From the NCBI GenBank assembly GCA_020048635.1, contig JAIFMF010000012.1:1-48701 (forward strand): a stretch of DNA of 48,701 bases, written 5' to 3'. The DNA is from Desulfobacula sp. Lineage in GTDB: Bacteria; Desulfobacterota; Desulfobacteria; Desulfobacterales; Desulfobacteraceae. Numbering within the stretch: position 1 is the stretch's first letter; every line of letters starts with the position of its first letter. A program made the translations under genes and the position numbers. This document shows, one piece after another, positions 8,338 to 16,949 of this stretch. Under the pieces are notes generated by a model, which ran no database searches, had not been told where the DNA came from, and saw nothing but the letters and a program-made list of their open reading frames with translations.

Positions 8338-9237
8338 TGACACTAATTCCTGTGCCTTATCCAGCGTTATTGCCTTAAACCGTATCCGGTCGCCGGGTTT
8401 CATCTGGGCAAGTAAAGAAAGATGCACCGAGACAACATTGGCTATCCGTGTGTACCCACCGGTTGTTTGTCGGTCAGCCATCAAAACGATGGGTTGACCG
8501 TTGCCAGGGACCTGGATGGTTCCTGGCGACACCCCGGCAGAAATGATGTCAGCTCCTGCTTCCGGGAGTTCTATTTTAGGACCGGTTAAACGATACCCCA
8601 TCCGGTCGCTTTGTTCCGAAATCATATATTCAGAGGAAAGAAAAGTCCGGATACTCTCCAGGTTAAACCTCTTTTCTTCCGGGCCGGGCAGAATTTGAAT
8701 GGTTTGGAAAGCCCGGTACTGCGGTACTAAAACGGACGGAACCTGCTTTATACTGACCTTTTGATGGAGGGAGCCTAAAGGGATTTTGTCGCCCAGTTTT
8801 AATGCCCGCCCTTTAAAACCACTGATTTTCGCCCGTAAATAGGTTGACCGGCTGTTCATGACCATCGGGACATCGATGCCGCCAGCAAAGGCGATATAGG
8901 TTCGGCAACCGGTTTTCAATCCAGTGAAACTGAGCCGGTCATCTTTTTTTACCTCCATGGTTGTCCAGAGTGATATTGGCTTCCCGTTGATACAGGGACC
9001 CATATCAGCCCCGCAAATGGCAATTGCGCCGGAAGATGAAAAAATAATTTCAGGCCCGATCAAAGTGGCTTCCATGCACGCTGCATCATGCGGATTGCCC
9101 ACGAGAATATTGCAAAGCGCCATGGAAAACAAATCCATGGCTCCGGCCACTGGCATGCCGAAACGTTGATACCCGTGGCGTCCTTGATCCTGGATAGTGG
9201 TCAATAACCCTGGTGTATGAATTATAATATGCGGCAT
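8305..9237 (-). CDS. pxpC: 5-oxoprolinase subunit PxpC (biotin-dependent carboxylase-like)
   Basis: This 310-residue subunit belongs to the PxpC/KipA/YbgK family. The start MPHIIIHTPGLLTTIQDQGR-HGYQRFG is diagnostic, as are 'GAMDLFSMALCNILVGN' and 'VLMADRQTTGGYTRIANV' near the C terminus. With PxpB it activates 5-oxo-L-proline, and PxpA opens the ring with ATP to give glutamate. The start is ATG 9237, 3 bases after the pxpB stop. Its last codons run into the decayed receiver fragment on the other strand. It is last in the MFS-pxpA-pxpB-pxpC operon. Confidence 0.92.
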   Translation of the reverse strand: MPHIIIHTPGLLTTIQDQGRHGYQRFGMPVAGAMDLFSMALCNILVGNPHDAACMEATLIGPEIIFSSSGAIAICGADMGPCINGKPISLWTTMEVKKDDRLSFTGLKTGCRTYIAFAGGIDVPMVMNSRSTYLRAKISGFKGRALKLGDKIPLGSLHQKVSIKQVPSVLVPQYRAFQTIQILPGPEEKRFNLESIRTFLSSEYMISEQSDRMGYRLTGPKIELPEAGADIISAGVSPGTIQVPGNGQPIVLMADRQTTGGYTRIANVVSVHLSLLAQMKPGDRIRFKAITLDKAQELVSIRKQVLAKMF

Positions 9238-9240
9238 GGC

Positions 9241-9969
9241 TCAGGGAATATTTGTCCGTTTGGTTTCGTACCGGCCTTCTTCAATGGCGTTGCCTATCTC
9301 TCCATATTCATCTTTTGAAATCGGATAAAATTTGATGGTGTCGCCTGCCTGAAAAAGAAACTCCGGGTTTCGATTCGGATCAAAGAGCCGCAAGGGCGTC
9401 CTCCCGATCAACTGCCAACCGCCCGGGCTAACGATGGGATAGATCCCTGTCTGATTCCCTGCAATCCCTACCGCACCCGCAGGAATTTTCATCCTGGGGT
9501 TTTGTTTGCGCGGGGTTGAAATCTTCTCGTCCATTCCGCCGAGATAACAGAACCCCGGTGTGAACCCCAGCATATACACCCGATAATTCGGCAATGAATG
9601 AATGTGGATGACTTCTTCTTCTGAAAGGTTATGGCAGAAGGCTACTTCAGGAAGATCCTCTCCATTTCGTCCACCATACAAAACAGGAACATGGATAATC
9701 CCGGATTCTGGTAATTCAACTGTTTCAATATCATCAGTCAGTGAGGCAAAAATATCAAGCAAGGCTCTATAACCGACGATTATGGGATCATAGCAGACCA
9801 TCAGTTCATTATAGGCCGGAATAAAATCAATAATCCCATCAATGTTTTCCTGTTCAATCCTAATCAATAGTTTTCGGACAATACCATTGGTTTCAATGGA
9901 AATATCGTCTCCGGCCTTAATGATCAAGGCTGAATCGCCCGATGGGATGTATTGTAATGGGGCTCTCAT
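9241..9969 (-). CDS. pxpB: 5-oxoprolinase subunit PxpB (KipI-like)
   Basis: This 242-residue protein belongs to the PxpB/KipI/YbgJ family. 'PSGDSALIIKAGD' at the N terminus and 'MLGFTPGFCYLGGMDEKI-STPR' followed by 'PAGAVGIAGNQTGIYPIVSPG' in the second half form the cyclophilin-like domain. It partners PxpC. In Bacillus the homologue KipI also inhibits the sporulation kinase KinA, but outside sporulators the 5-oxoprolinase role is the general one. ATG 9969 overlaps the pxpA stop by 4 bases (ATGA), so translation is coupled. Confidence 0.92.
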   Translation of the reverse strand: MRAPLQYIPSGDSALIIKAGDDISIETNGIVRKLLIRIEQENIDGIIDFIPAYNELMVCYDPIIVGYRALLDIFASLTDDIETVELPESGIIHVPVLYGGRNGEDLPEVAFCHNLSEEEVIHIHSLPNYRVYMLGFTPGFCYLGGMDEKISTPRKQNPRMKIPAGAVGIAGNQTGIYPIVSPGGWQLIGRTPLRLFDPNRNPEFLFQAGDTIKFYPISKDEYGEIGNAIEEGRYETKRTNIP

Positions 9970-10742
9970 CTTTTGTTCATGGCTTTTAGCACAACGCCTT
10001 CTTTTTGAAAAATCAGGCTCAGATTCTTTACAAATTGGAGAGCCATGGAATTATCTCCATGAAGGCAAATGGTATCAGCCTGAATGGGGATTAGTTTTCC
10101 TGAAATGGAAACCACTACCTGTTCCTTTATAAATCGCAAAACCCGTTCATTCAGCTCGGCAGGATCATGAATCACAGCTCCGGGAATATTTCGGGACACC
10201 AATGTTCCATCGTCGTTATATGCACGATCCGCAAAGACTTCAGAAGCAACCGGCAAGTCGATCGATTTTGCAGCGTGCTCCATTTCTGAATGGGCCGGGC
10301 AAACAAGGATTAGAGAACCGTCTAATTTTTTAACCGCCTCTGCTATGGTTTTGGCAACTTCAAAATTGACGGCAGCGGTGTTATAAAGTGCTCCGTGTGG
10401 TTTTACATGCTGCAGCGTTCCGCCAAAGGCCTCAGTCATGCTTTTTAAGGCACCTGCCTGGTAAAGGATAGCGGCATGAAGTTCAGCAGGGCTCATCTGC
10501 ATGTTCCTACGGCCAAATCCTGCAAGATCAGGAAAACCCGGATGGGCCCCTATACTGACGCCATGTTGAAGCGCCAGTTGAATGGTCTTTGCCATCACCA
10601 GCGGGTCACCCGCATGGAACCCGCAGGCGATATTGGCTGAAGAAATATAGGGCATGATCGATTCATCATTTCCCATAGCATAGGCGCCAAAACTTTCACC
10701 CAGGTCACAGTTTAAATCACAGAAAGATATTTTTCGTAGCAT
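9966..10742 (-). CDS. pxpA: 5-oxoprolinase subunit PxpA (LamB/YcsF family)
   Basis: This 258-residue protein is the ring-opening subunit of 5-oxoprolinase. 'DLNCDLGESFGAY' at about 8-20 carries the metal-binding D-N/D-L-G-E motif, 'SSANIACGFHAGDPLVM' the conserved histidine segment, 'GAHPGFPDLAGFGRR' follows, and 'VKPHGALYN' is near 120. ATG 10742 is chosen since GAGAG lies eight bases upstream; an in-frame GTG at 10751 overlaps the MFS stop but has no room for a ribosome site. The operon would salvage 5-oxoproline, which forms by spontaneous cyclisation of glutamine and from peptide turnover. Confidence 0.93.
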   Translation of the reverse strand: MLRKISFCDLNCDLGESFGAYAMGNDESIMPYISSANIACGFHAGDPLVMAKTIQLALQHGVSIGAHPGFPDLAGFGRRNMQMSPAELHAAILYQAGALKSMTEAFGGTLQHVKPHGALYNTAAVNFEVAKTIAEAVKKLDGSLILVCPAHSEMEHAAKSIDLPVASEVFADRAYNDDGTLVSRNIPGAVIHDPAELNERVLRFIKEQVVVSISGKLIPIQADTICLHGDNSMALQFVKNLSLIFQKEGVVLKAMNKR

Positions 10743-10747
10743 AGGCG

Positions 10748-12004
10748 TCACTCTCTGCTCAATTTTTTCTTTTCTTTACCCTCCATGACAGCAAAAACAA
10801 GGGTTCCGGCCAGCATGATAAGGGTCCCGCAGGGAAAAGACATCTTCAGGCTGAAAAAATCCATGGCAAGCCCGGCTGCCATTGATCCTGTCAGCATTCC
10901 CAGGCTGAGGGCAATGGTCATGATGGACATGACCGATCCCATGGCTTTTTTTTCATCCCCTTTCACTAATGCAGTGGCCATGACGGCTGGCATGGAGATG
11001 CCACCGCCAAGGCCGAATATACACACGGCAATCACAAGGTCGGAGAAGGACGAGGCAAAATAAGGCAACAGCATCCCAACGGTTGAAACAAGTCCACCCA
11101 CAATGATCATCCCGGTTCTGCTTATCCGATCGGCCAGATACCCCATGGGAAGCTGTAAAAGTCCTGACACAAAAACACCCAGCGTGACCAGCACTCCTGT
11201 GAGGGACCCTGAAAGCCCGAATTCCTTGTCTGCAAAAAGCGGCAGAAAATTCCAGATCACCCCGATGCAGGCAGTATAGGCATACCTGAAAATAAAAATG
11301 GAAATAATGGCCTTATCTTTTATCAGAACAGCCCATGGAACCAAGATGTGTTTTGTGGTCCTCACTTTTTCTATTGATACCGAAGGCAAAAGAAAAATGC
11401 ATAATAAAAGACCGATGCAGGACAGTGCCCCCATACAGGCAAAGGCCGCATCAAGGGACAACATATCTTTGATGGTACCGCCCATCAAAGGCCCGAGGCT
11501 CAGGCTTAAAAACATTGAGAGATTGAAGATCCCCATGGAATATCCTTCTGAGCCTTCAGGCGTGATCTCACCCACATAGGCCTGAACCACGGGCATGACC
11601 ATGGCCGATGCTGCTCCCTGAATAAACCTCAGAAGGATCAAGGTCTCAACATTTTTTGAAAAAATGAAGGCAAACGAAATCAGCGTATAGGATAAAAGCC
11701 CCATGGCGATAAAGGGTTTTCGCCCTTTCCGGTCGGAGAGCCGCCCGAAAAACGGCAGGAGCAGGGTCCTGGATATGGAAAATGATCCAAAGATCATTCC
11801 CACATATATGCCGGTTGCACCGAGGTCATGCGCATAAATCGGCAGAAGCGGGACAACGATTCCAACGCCTGTGACCGTTGAAAACATGGCAAAAAACAGG
11901 GTGACAAAAACACCTTTTTGATCTGATGGGATGATGCCTTTCCCATTCTTCACAATTTTTTTTAAAAGATCGGGAAAAAACTTATTTTCAGAAAAAAAAT
12001 CCAT
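10748..12004 (-). CDS. MFS transporter
   Basis: This 418-residue permease has twelve predicted helices. The MFS signature loop between helices 2 and 3 is 'GRLSDRKGRKPF' (about 86-97), and a second copy 'GYLADRISRTGM' follows in the C-terminal half. Overall it resembles the DHA1 (drug:H+ antiporter-like) branch. Its stop lies within 6 bases of the pxpA start, so it is first in the pxp operon; uptake or export of 5-oxoproline or a related amide is a reasonable inference but cannot be told from sequence. AAGGA precedes ATG 12004. The helicase gene ends 21 bases upstream. Confidence 0.88.
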   Translation of the reverse strand: MDFFSENKFFPDLLKKIVKNGKGIIPSDQKGVFVTLFFAMFSTVTGVGIVVPLLPIYAHDLGATGIYVGMIFGSFSISRTLLLPFFGRLSDRKGRKPFIAMGLLSYTLISFAFIFSKNVETLILLRFIQGAASAMVMPVVQAYVGEITPEGSEGYSMGIFNLSMFLSLSLGPLMGGTIKDMLSLDAAFACMGALSCIGLLLCIFLLPSVSIEKVRTTKHILVPWAVLIKDKAIISIFIFRYAYTACIGVIWNFLPLFADKEFGLSGSLTGVLVTLGVFVSGLLQLPMGYLADRISRTGMIIVGGLVSTVGMLLPYFASSFSDLVIAVCIFGLGGGISMPAVMATALVKGDEKKAMGSVMSIMTIALSLGMLTGSMAAGLAMDFFSLKMSFPCGTLIMLAGTLVFAVMEGKEKKKLSRE

Positions 12005-12025
12005 CCGCCCAATCCTTTTTCGGCA

Positions 12026-13888
12026 CTAAGCCAGGCACTCCTGAATCTGGTCAATAAACCGGCTTCTTGTGGAGAACTCTCCTTTCCGGTAATTGGCATG
12101 GGTGAGGTATAAAAATCGTTCCGCCCGTGTCATGGCCACATACATCAGACGCCGCTCCTCGAAAAGGGCTGAATCACCGGCATCAATGGATCGCCAGTGG
12201 GGAAAGAGCCGCTCCTCGCACCCCACAATAAATACCGTATCAAATTCCAGACCCTTGGCCGAATGGATGGTCAGGAGGGAAACACCGGAGGAATCCTTGT
12301 CCTCCTCATCCTCTTTGTCTTCCCGAATAAGGGCGGCTTCCTCAAGGTATTCCAGAAGAGTTTCCTTGCTCTTTGCCGAATAAATCAACTGTTCAATATT
12401 TTCTTTTTTTGAAATATATTCTTCAGGGGTTTTTGTCTTTTTCTCAAGATAGGTCATATAACCGGTTTTTTCCAGGACCGTTTCCATGGCCCGGACGGGT
12501 TGAAGGTCAACGATTTCATCCAGGATGTCAAGCAGTGCTGAAAGGCCTTCATGGATTTTTTTGGTCAAGACCCGGTCTTTGACCATGATCCTTGCCGCAT
12601 CCTGGAGACTGACCCCGCTCGACCGCATGTCGGCCATTTTTTTAACCAGAGCCGGCCCTATCCCTCTTTTGGGGGTATTCAGGACCCGCTCAAAGGAAAC
12701 ATCATCATTGGGAAAAAATGCAGCGCTCAGATAGGAATTGATATCCAGGATTTCCATTCTTTCAAAAAATCCCTGTGATCCTTTCAAACTGTAAGGAATC
12801 CGATAGGCCCTGAAAATCTTTTCAAAGGGCAGGGAACAAAATTTTGTCCGGTACACCACTGCCATTTTATCGTAGCCGATGCCAAGGTTCTGGCGGTTCA
12901 TCCCCTTTATCCTTCGGGCCACCCATTCGGCTTCGTGGGAATCCGACAAAAAATCATAAATTTCAACCACACCGCCTTTTTTCCGGGAAAAGCATTTTTT
13001 GTCCATTTTGTCCGGGTTATAATCAATGAGGTCATTGGCAACCTGGACAATCTCATCCGCAGACCGGTAATTCTCCTCCAGTCTGAAAATTTTTGCATCC
13101 TTATATTTTTCAGAAAACCCCAGAAAATGGTTCACATTGGACCCCCGGAATCCATACACGGCCTGCCAGTCATCCCCCACGCAGAAAAGGTTGCGGTGGC
13201 TTCCAAGGAGCAGGCTTGTCAGGTCATCCTGGAGATTATTGGTATCCTGGTATTCATCCACCAGAATATAGGAAAAATAGGTTTGATAAAATTCCCGGAC
13301 ATCCTTATGATCCCGCAACAGATCTCTTGTTTTTAAAAGAATATTGTCAAAATCCACTCCGTTCATTTCTTTCAGACGGTCTTCATACTGGTCAAAAAGA
13401 TCTTTAATGTGTATTGAAAATAAAGAGGTCCGGGTATCGAGATATTTCCCCGGATTACCTGAATTTTTGGCCCTGGATATGGCGGTCAGAATCCGGTCGG
13501 CCTGCTTTTTTTCAATATTGTTTTTTACGCAGAGTTCCGTTGCAAGCTTATCCTGCTGGTAAACGGAAAGCACCTGCAAAGGGAGAACATATCCTAATTT
13601 TTGGCAATGCTGTTTTAATATCATCAGACAAGCCGAATGATACGTTCTCACCCATTGAAAAGCCCGGTAATCGAGACCCGTCATTTTGATGAGCCGGGAT
13701 TTCATTTCATCGGCAGCTTTGTTGGTAAAGGTGATGGCCAGGATTCTTTTGGGATCAAGCCCCTGGTTCACAAGATGTGAAAATTTAGCCGTGAGGGTTC
13801 TTGTCTTGCCGGAACCGGCTCCCGCAACCACCAGGGCAGGGGAACCGGTATGATGGACAGCTTCTTTCTGCTGTGGTGATAACTCCAT
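12026..13888 (-). CDS. UvrD/Rep-family superfamily 1 DNA helicase
   Basis: This 620-residue 3'-5' helicase contains the SF1A motifs in order: Q-motif LSPQQKEAV, Walker A GAGSGKT (24-30), motif Ia AITFTNKAADEMK, motif II VDEYQDTN (about 211), motif III GDDWQAVYGFRG, motif IV RLEENYRS, motif V TIHSAKGLEFDTVFI, and motif VI YVAMTRAE. It is about 100 residues shorter than UvrD or PcrA and lacks their C-terminal RNA-polymerase-binding tail, so it is closer to the short Rep/UvrD2-like group. It would work in repair or replication-fork restart. No ribosome site stands out before ATG 13888. Confidence 0.92.
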   Translation of the reverse strand: MELSPQQKEAVHHTGSPALVVAGAGSGKTRTLTAKFSHLVNQGLDPKRILAITFTNKAADEMKSRLIKMTGLDYRAFQWVRTYHSACLMILKQHCQKLGYVLPLQVLSVYQQDKLATELCVKNNIEKKQADRILTAISRAKNSGNPGKYLDTRTSLFSIHIKDLFDQYEDRLKEMNGVDFDNILLKTRDLLRDHKDVREFYQTYFSYILVDEYQDTNNLQDDLTSLLLGSHRNLFCVGDDWQAVYGFRGSNVNHFLGFSEKYKDAKIFRLEENYRSADEIVQVANDLIDYNPDKMDKKCFSRKKGGVVEIYDFLSDSHEAEWVARRIKGMNRQNLGIGYDKMAVVYRTKFCSLPFEKIFRAYRIPYSLKGSQGFFERMEILDINSYLSAAFFPNDDVSFERVLNTPKRGIGPALVKKMADMRSSGVSLQDAARIMVKDRVLTKKIHEGLSALLDILDEIVDLQPVRAMETVLEKTGYMTYLEKKTKTPEEYISKKENIEQLIYSAKSKETLLEYLEEAALIREDKEDEEDKDSSGVSLLTIHSAKGLEFDTVFIVGCEERLFPHWRSIDAGDSALFEERRLMYVAMTRAERFLYLTHANYRKGEFSTRSRFIDQIQECLA

Positions 13889-13930
13889 AAATGATTAAAG
13901 ATAAGACTTCATGGCAGGGCATGGGAAATC

Positions 13931-15286
13931 TTATTTTGTCTCCTTAATAATTGCCGCTAATGCGGTTTCTATTTCATTTCGTATTTCCCCAAGTCTTTTT
14001 TCGCTCAGGGCTTCAAAGCGGAGAACCAGGGCAGGCTGGGTGTTGGAAGCCCTGACAAGCCCCCATCCGTCCTTGTAAACCGCCCTTAACCCGTCAATAT
14101 CGATGACTTCCTGTTTTGCCTTGAACTCTTTTACAATCTTTGCCACCACATTAAATTTGATATGGTCCGGGCAGTCTACTCTGAGTTCAGGTGTTGTAAA
14201 GGTCTTGGGAAGGTCCTGGATCAGTTCGTCCACACCGAGGCCTGTGTCTGCCATGATCTCTAAAAGGCGGCAGGTGGCATAAAGGGCATCATCAAACCCA
14301 AGATACCGGTCCTTGAAAAACATATGTCCGCTCATCTCTCCTGCCAGGGCTGCCTTTTCCTCTTTCATCTTCTTTTTGATCAAAGAGTGGCCGGTTTTCC
14401 ACATAATAGCATTGCCACCATGTTTTCGGATATCATCATACATGACCATGGAACATTTGACTTCCGAGATAAAGGTTGCGCCGGGGTTTCGCTGAAGAAT
14501 TTCTCTTGCATAAATTATAATGAGCTGATCTCCATAGATCACATTGCCATTCTTATCCACAACGCCTATTCTGTCAGCATCTCCATCGTATCCAACTCCC
14601 AGATCAAGATTTTTTTCTTTGACCAGCCGGATTAAATCCAGAAGATTTTTTTTCTGGGTGGGGTCAGCCTCATGATTGGGAAAGGTTCCATCCAAATCAC
14701 AATAGATGTCATGCACTTCACAGCCCAGCGTTCTCAATACCGGAAGAGCCGTGATGCCTCCGGTGCCGTTTCCGGCATCAATCCCGACCCGGATGGGGCG
14801 TTTGATCTTTATATTTCCGACAAGAAATTCCTTATACGGAGTGGTGACATCTTTTTGAGTCACCTTTCCATTTCCCGTTACAAAATCATTGGCTTCAATC
14901 AGCATCCGGACATCCTGCAGCCCCTGACTATGTATGGAGTCCTGGCCTTTCATGAGCTTGAATCCATTATACTCCGGCGGGTTGTGGCTGGCGGTCACCA
15001 TGGCGCCGCCCTCCACGTTGAGGTGTTGTATGGAAAAATAAAGCACAGGTGTGGGGCAGACTCCGATATCAACCACATCACATCCTGTAGAAAGAATCCC
15101 TCGGATAAAATGCTCTGCAAATCTTTCAGATGTCAGGCGGCAGTCTCTTCCAACAGATACTATTTTTTTGTTTTCTCTATTTAAGAGAGTGCCATAGGCT
15201 TTCCCGATGCTCTCAACATCCTCTTCCAGAATATCCTTGCCTGCAATCCCTCTGATATCATATTCTCTAAATATTCCAGGATTCAT
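13931..15286 (-). CDS. Phosphomannomutase/phosphoglucomutase
   Basis: This 451-residue alpha-D-phosphohexomutase interconverts hexose 1- and 6-phosphates for envelope sugars. Domain 1 has the catalytic phosphoserine loop MVTASHNP (Ser near 100), domain 2 the Mg-binding DGDADRIG (about 238), domain 3 the sugar-specificity loop GEMSGHMFF, and domain 4 the phosphate-binding RASNTQPALVLRFEA. The GEMSGH loop fits enzymes of dual Man/Glc use such as AlgC. ATG 15286 is preferred over ATG 15298, since GGGAGGGGG lies directly before it and family members start at M-N-x-x-I-F-R-E-Y-D-I-R-G. It is separated from the helicase gene by 42 bases. Confidence 0.93.
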   Translation of the reverse strand: MNPGIFREYDIRGIAGKDILEEDVESIGKAYGTLLNRENKKIVSVGRDCRLTSERFAEHFIRGILSTGCDVVDIGVCPTPVLYFSIQHLNVEGGAMVTASHNPPEYNGFKLMKGQDSIHSQGLQDVRMLIEANDFVTGNGKVTQKDVTTPYKEFLVGNIKIKRPIRVGIDAGNGTGGITALPVLRTLGCEVHDIYCDLDGTFPNHEADPTQKKNLLDLIRLVKEKNLDLGVGYDGDADRIGVVDKNGNVIYGDQLIIIYAREILQRNPGATFISEVKCSMVMYDDIRKHGGNAIMWKTGHSLIKKKMKEEKAALAGEMSGHMFFKDRYLGFDDALYATCRLLEIMADTGLGVDELIQDLPKTFTTPELRVDCPDHIKFNVVAKIVKEFKAKQEVIDIDGLRAVYKDGWGLVRASNTQPALVLRFEALSEKRLGEIRNEIETALAAIIKETK

Positions 15287-15411
15287 GCCCCCTCCCATAT
15301 TTTATTTCTTTCTTATTTTTTATGGTCAACAAACAGTAATCGTATATAATTCCTTAGCCTAAATTGCAAGATATTAATAAAAGACTTGAACTTGACTCTT
15401 TTTCGCAATAA

Positions 15412-15597
15412 AACGATGCATACGTCTTAAACGGATACAATGCCGATGGAGAAAAAACCGTTCTTTTTTTAACAAACGCCCCGTTGATCTGGTCATTCTG
15501 GATATGAAAATGGGGCAGGCCAATATATTAAAAACCCTATCCCATAAAAAAACTGGCCCACGCCATCAAAGAGGAACTTACCAATAATAAAAACTAA
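15412..15597 (+). pseudogene. Decayed response-regulator receiver domain
   Basis: Three frames of this stretch, read in turn, restore much of a receiver domain. First comes VLNGYNADGEKTVLFLTNAP (strand 2 and helix 2). A frameshift then leads to VDLVILDMKMG (strand 3 with the phospho-acceptor Asp). After a gap where some 40 residues are missing, KPYPIKKLAHAIKEEL-TNNKN and a TAA follow, which is the conserved Lys-Pro loop and C-terminal helix 5. The best-fitting relatives are receivers at the C-terminal end of hybrid histidine kinases. No upstream kinase is left. This is a fossil from deletion and frameshift, not a working gene. Confidence 0.75.
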
Positions 15598-15607
15598 AAG
15601 AGAAAGA

Positions 15608-15636
15608 TTGATTTTCCGAATGATTTTATGTATAAA
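15608..15636 (+). promoter_or_regulatory. Sigma-70-type promoter for the VWA-OmpA lipoprotein
   Basis: TTGATT at 15608-15613 and TATAAA at 15631-15636 are spaced by 17 bases. They lie about 80 bases before ATG 15715, downstream of the receiver fossil. This is a good match to the housekeeping consensus; the start site would be near 15643. Confidence 0.6.
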
Positions 15637-15714
15637 AGACACCGGTATAAATTGCCAGGAGTATCTTTGTAAAAAGAACTCTTTAAATCTTGAAAGATTC
15701 AAAAGGAGAAAGAA

Positions 15715-16884
15715 ATGAAACTTTTTAGCAAAAGCGTATTATTGGTAGCCGCCTTCCTTTTTTTGTTCGGATGCGCAGCACAGCAGGTGAGCCTGCCCCA
15801 GTTTGAAGCAGCAAAATTCGATAAAAACTTGTACACCTCCAAAGTAGATAATTTTTTGATCGTATTTGATGCATCAAGCTCAATGCACGACAAGTATAAT
15901 AGCAGCAAAAAATTTGATATCGCGCAGGCCCTTGTCCAGAGAATGAACCAGACTATCCCTGAAATGGGACAGACCGGCGGGTTAAGATCCTTTGGCCATG
16001 CCCCTGCGGTTTCAAGCAAACCTACGGAACTGATTTACGGAATGGAAAAATTTTCTTCCAAAAACCTGGCAGAGAAGTTCAAAAAAGTTACTGAAGCTGG
16101 TGGAACAACCCCGATGTTTACTGCCATTAATACCTCAGGAGCTGATCTGAAAGGCCTTTCTGGAAAAATGAATGCTGTTATCATCATCAGTGACGGGCTT
16201 GGAAACGACGGTGATGCGCTTAGTGCTGCCAAAGCATTGAAAGACCTTTATGGCGCATCCATCTGTTTTTATCCCATCCTTGTGGGTAATTCAGTCGAAG
16301 GTGACACCCTTTTCAAAGAAATTGCAAAAATCGGCGGATGTGGATTCGCTTCAAAAGCTGATGAACTCTTAACCAGCAACGGGATGGCAGCTTTTGTGGA
16401 AAAAGTTTTCTTAACTAAAAATCCTGCGACGGCAGCTCCTGCCGCTCCTGCTGTAAAACAGAGAATCGACACGGATGGGGACGGTGTTTATGATGAAGAT
16501 GATAAATGTCCTGGAACCCCCAAAGGTGCCAGAGTCAATGCTCAAGGATGCTGGGTTCTGAGCCATGTTCTTTTTGACTTTGATAAGGCAGTGATCAAAC
16601 CGGTAGCCTATCCTCTCTTAGATGAAGTGGTTGTAATTTTTGGAAAGAATCCCGGCATGAAGGTTGATCTTCAGGGACATTGTGACAATATCGGAACCCC
16701 GGAATACAATACGGGCCTTTCCTTGAAACGTGCCAATGCCATCAAGAAATACCTCATATCAAAAGGAATTACTGAAAACAGGCTGACCACACAGGGATTT
16801 GGATTCACCAAACCTGTTGCTTCCAACAAAACAAAAGATGAGCGTTCATTGAACAGAAGAGTCGAGCTTATGCCGACAAACTAA
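15715..16884 (+). CDS. OmpA-family lipoprotein with VWA and TSP3-like domains
   Basis: This 389-residue protein has a lipoprotein signal (lipobox LFGC, Cys20). A von Willebrand A domain follows (about 45-240), with MIDAS motif DASSSM, the threonine loop AGGTTPM and ISDGLGND. A short Ala/Pro linker leads to a Ca-binding thrombospondin type 3-like repeat (DTDGDGVYDEDDKCPGTP, about 258-275), then the OmpA peptidoglycan-binding domain (about 285-389, with FDFDKAVIKP and LSLKRANAIKKYL). It should sit in the outer membrane, hold peptidoglycan, and bind a partner through the metal site. A housekeeping-type promoter precedes it, AGGAGAAAG precedes ATG 15715, and a bidirectional terminator follows, so it is monocistronic. 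Confidence 0.93.
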   Translation: MKLFSKSVLLVAAFLFLFGCAAQQVSLPQFEAAKFDKNLYTSKVDNFLIVFDASSSMHDKYNSSKKFDIAQALVQRMNQTIPEMGQTGGLRSFGHAPAVSSKPTELIYGMEKFSSKNLAEKFKKVTEAGGTTPMFTAINTSGADLKGLSGKMNAVIIISDGLGNDGDALSAAKALKDLYGASICFYPILVGNSVEGDTLFKEIAKIGGCGFASKADELLTSNGMAAFVEKVFLTKNPATAAPAAPAVKQRIDTDGDGVYDEDDKCPGTPKGARVNAQGCWVLSHVLFDFDKAVIKPVAYPLLDEVVVIFGKNPGMKVDLQGHCDNIGTPEYNTGLSLKRANAIKKYLISKGITENRLTTQGFGFTKPVASNKTKDERSLNRRVELMPTN

Positions 16885-16908
16885 GGCTTTAAATTCTTAG
16901 CAGATAGA

Positions 16909-16949
16909 AAACCGGGGGACTGATCATACGCCGTTCCCCGGTTTTTTTT
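16909..16949. terminator. Bidirectional rho-independent terminator
   Basis: AACCGGGG and CCCCGGTT form a GC-rich stem (with a further pair or two at the loop side) around a loop of about 14 bases, followed by eight T on the plus strand and by TTTT on the minus strand. It lies between the convergent stops of the VWA-OmpA gene and the moeA/PBP gene and would serve both. Confidence 0.85.

Noticed and set aside
14672..15184. 170-codon frame antisense to the phosphohexomutase gene
   Set aside because: The opposite strand has all four catalytic motifs; this frame has no known domain.
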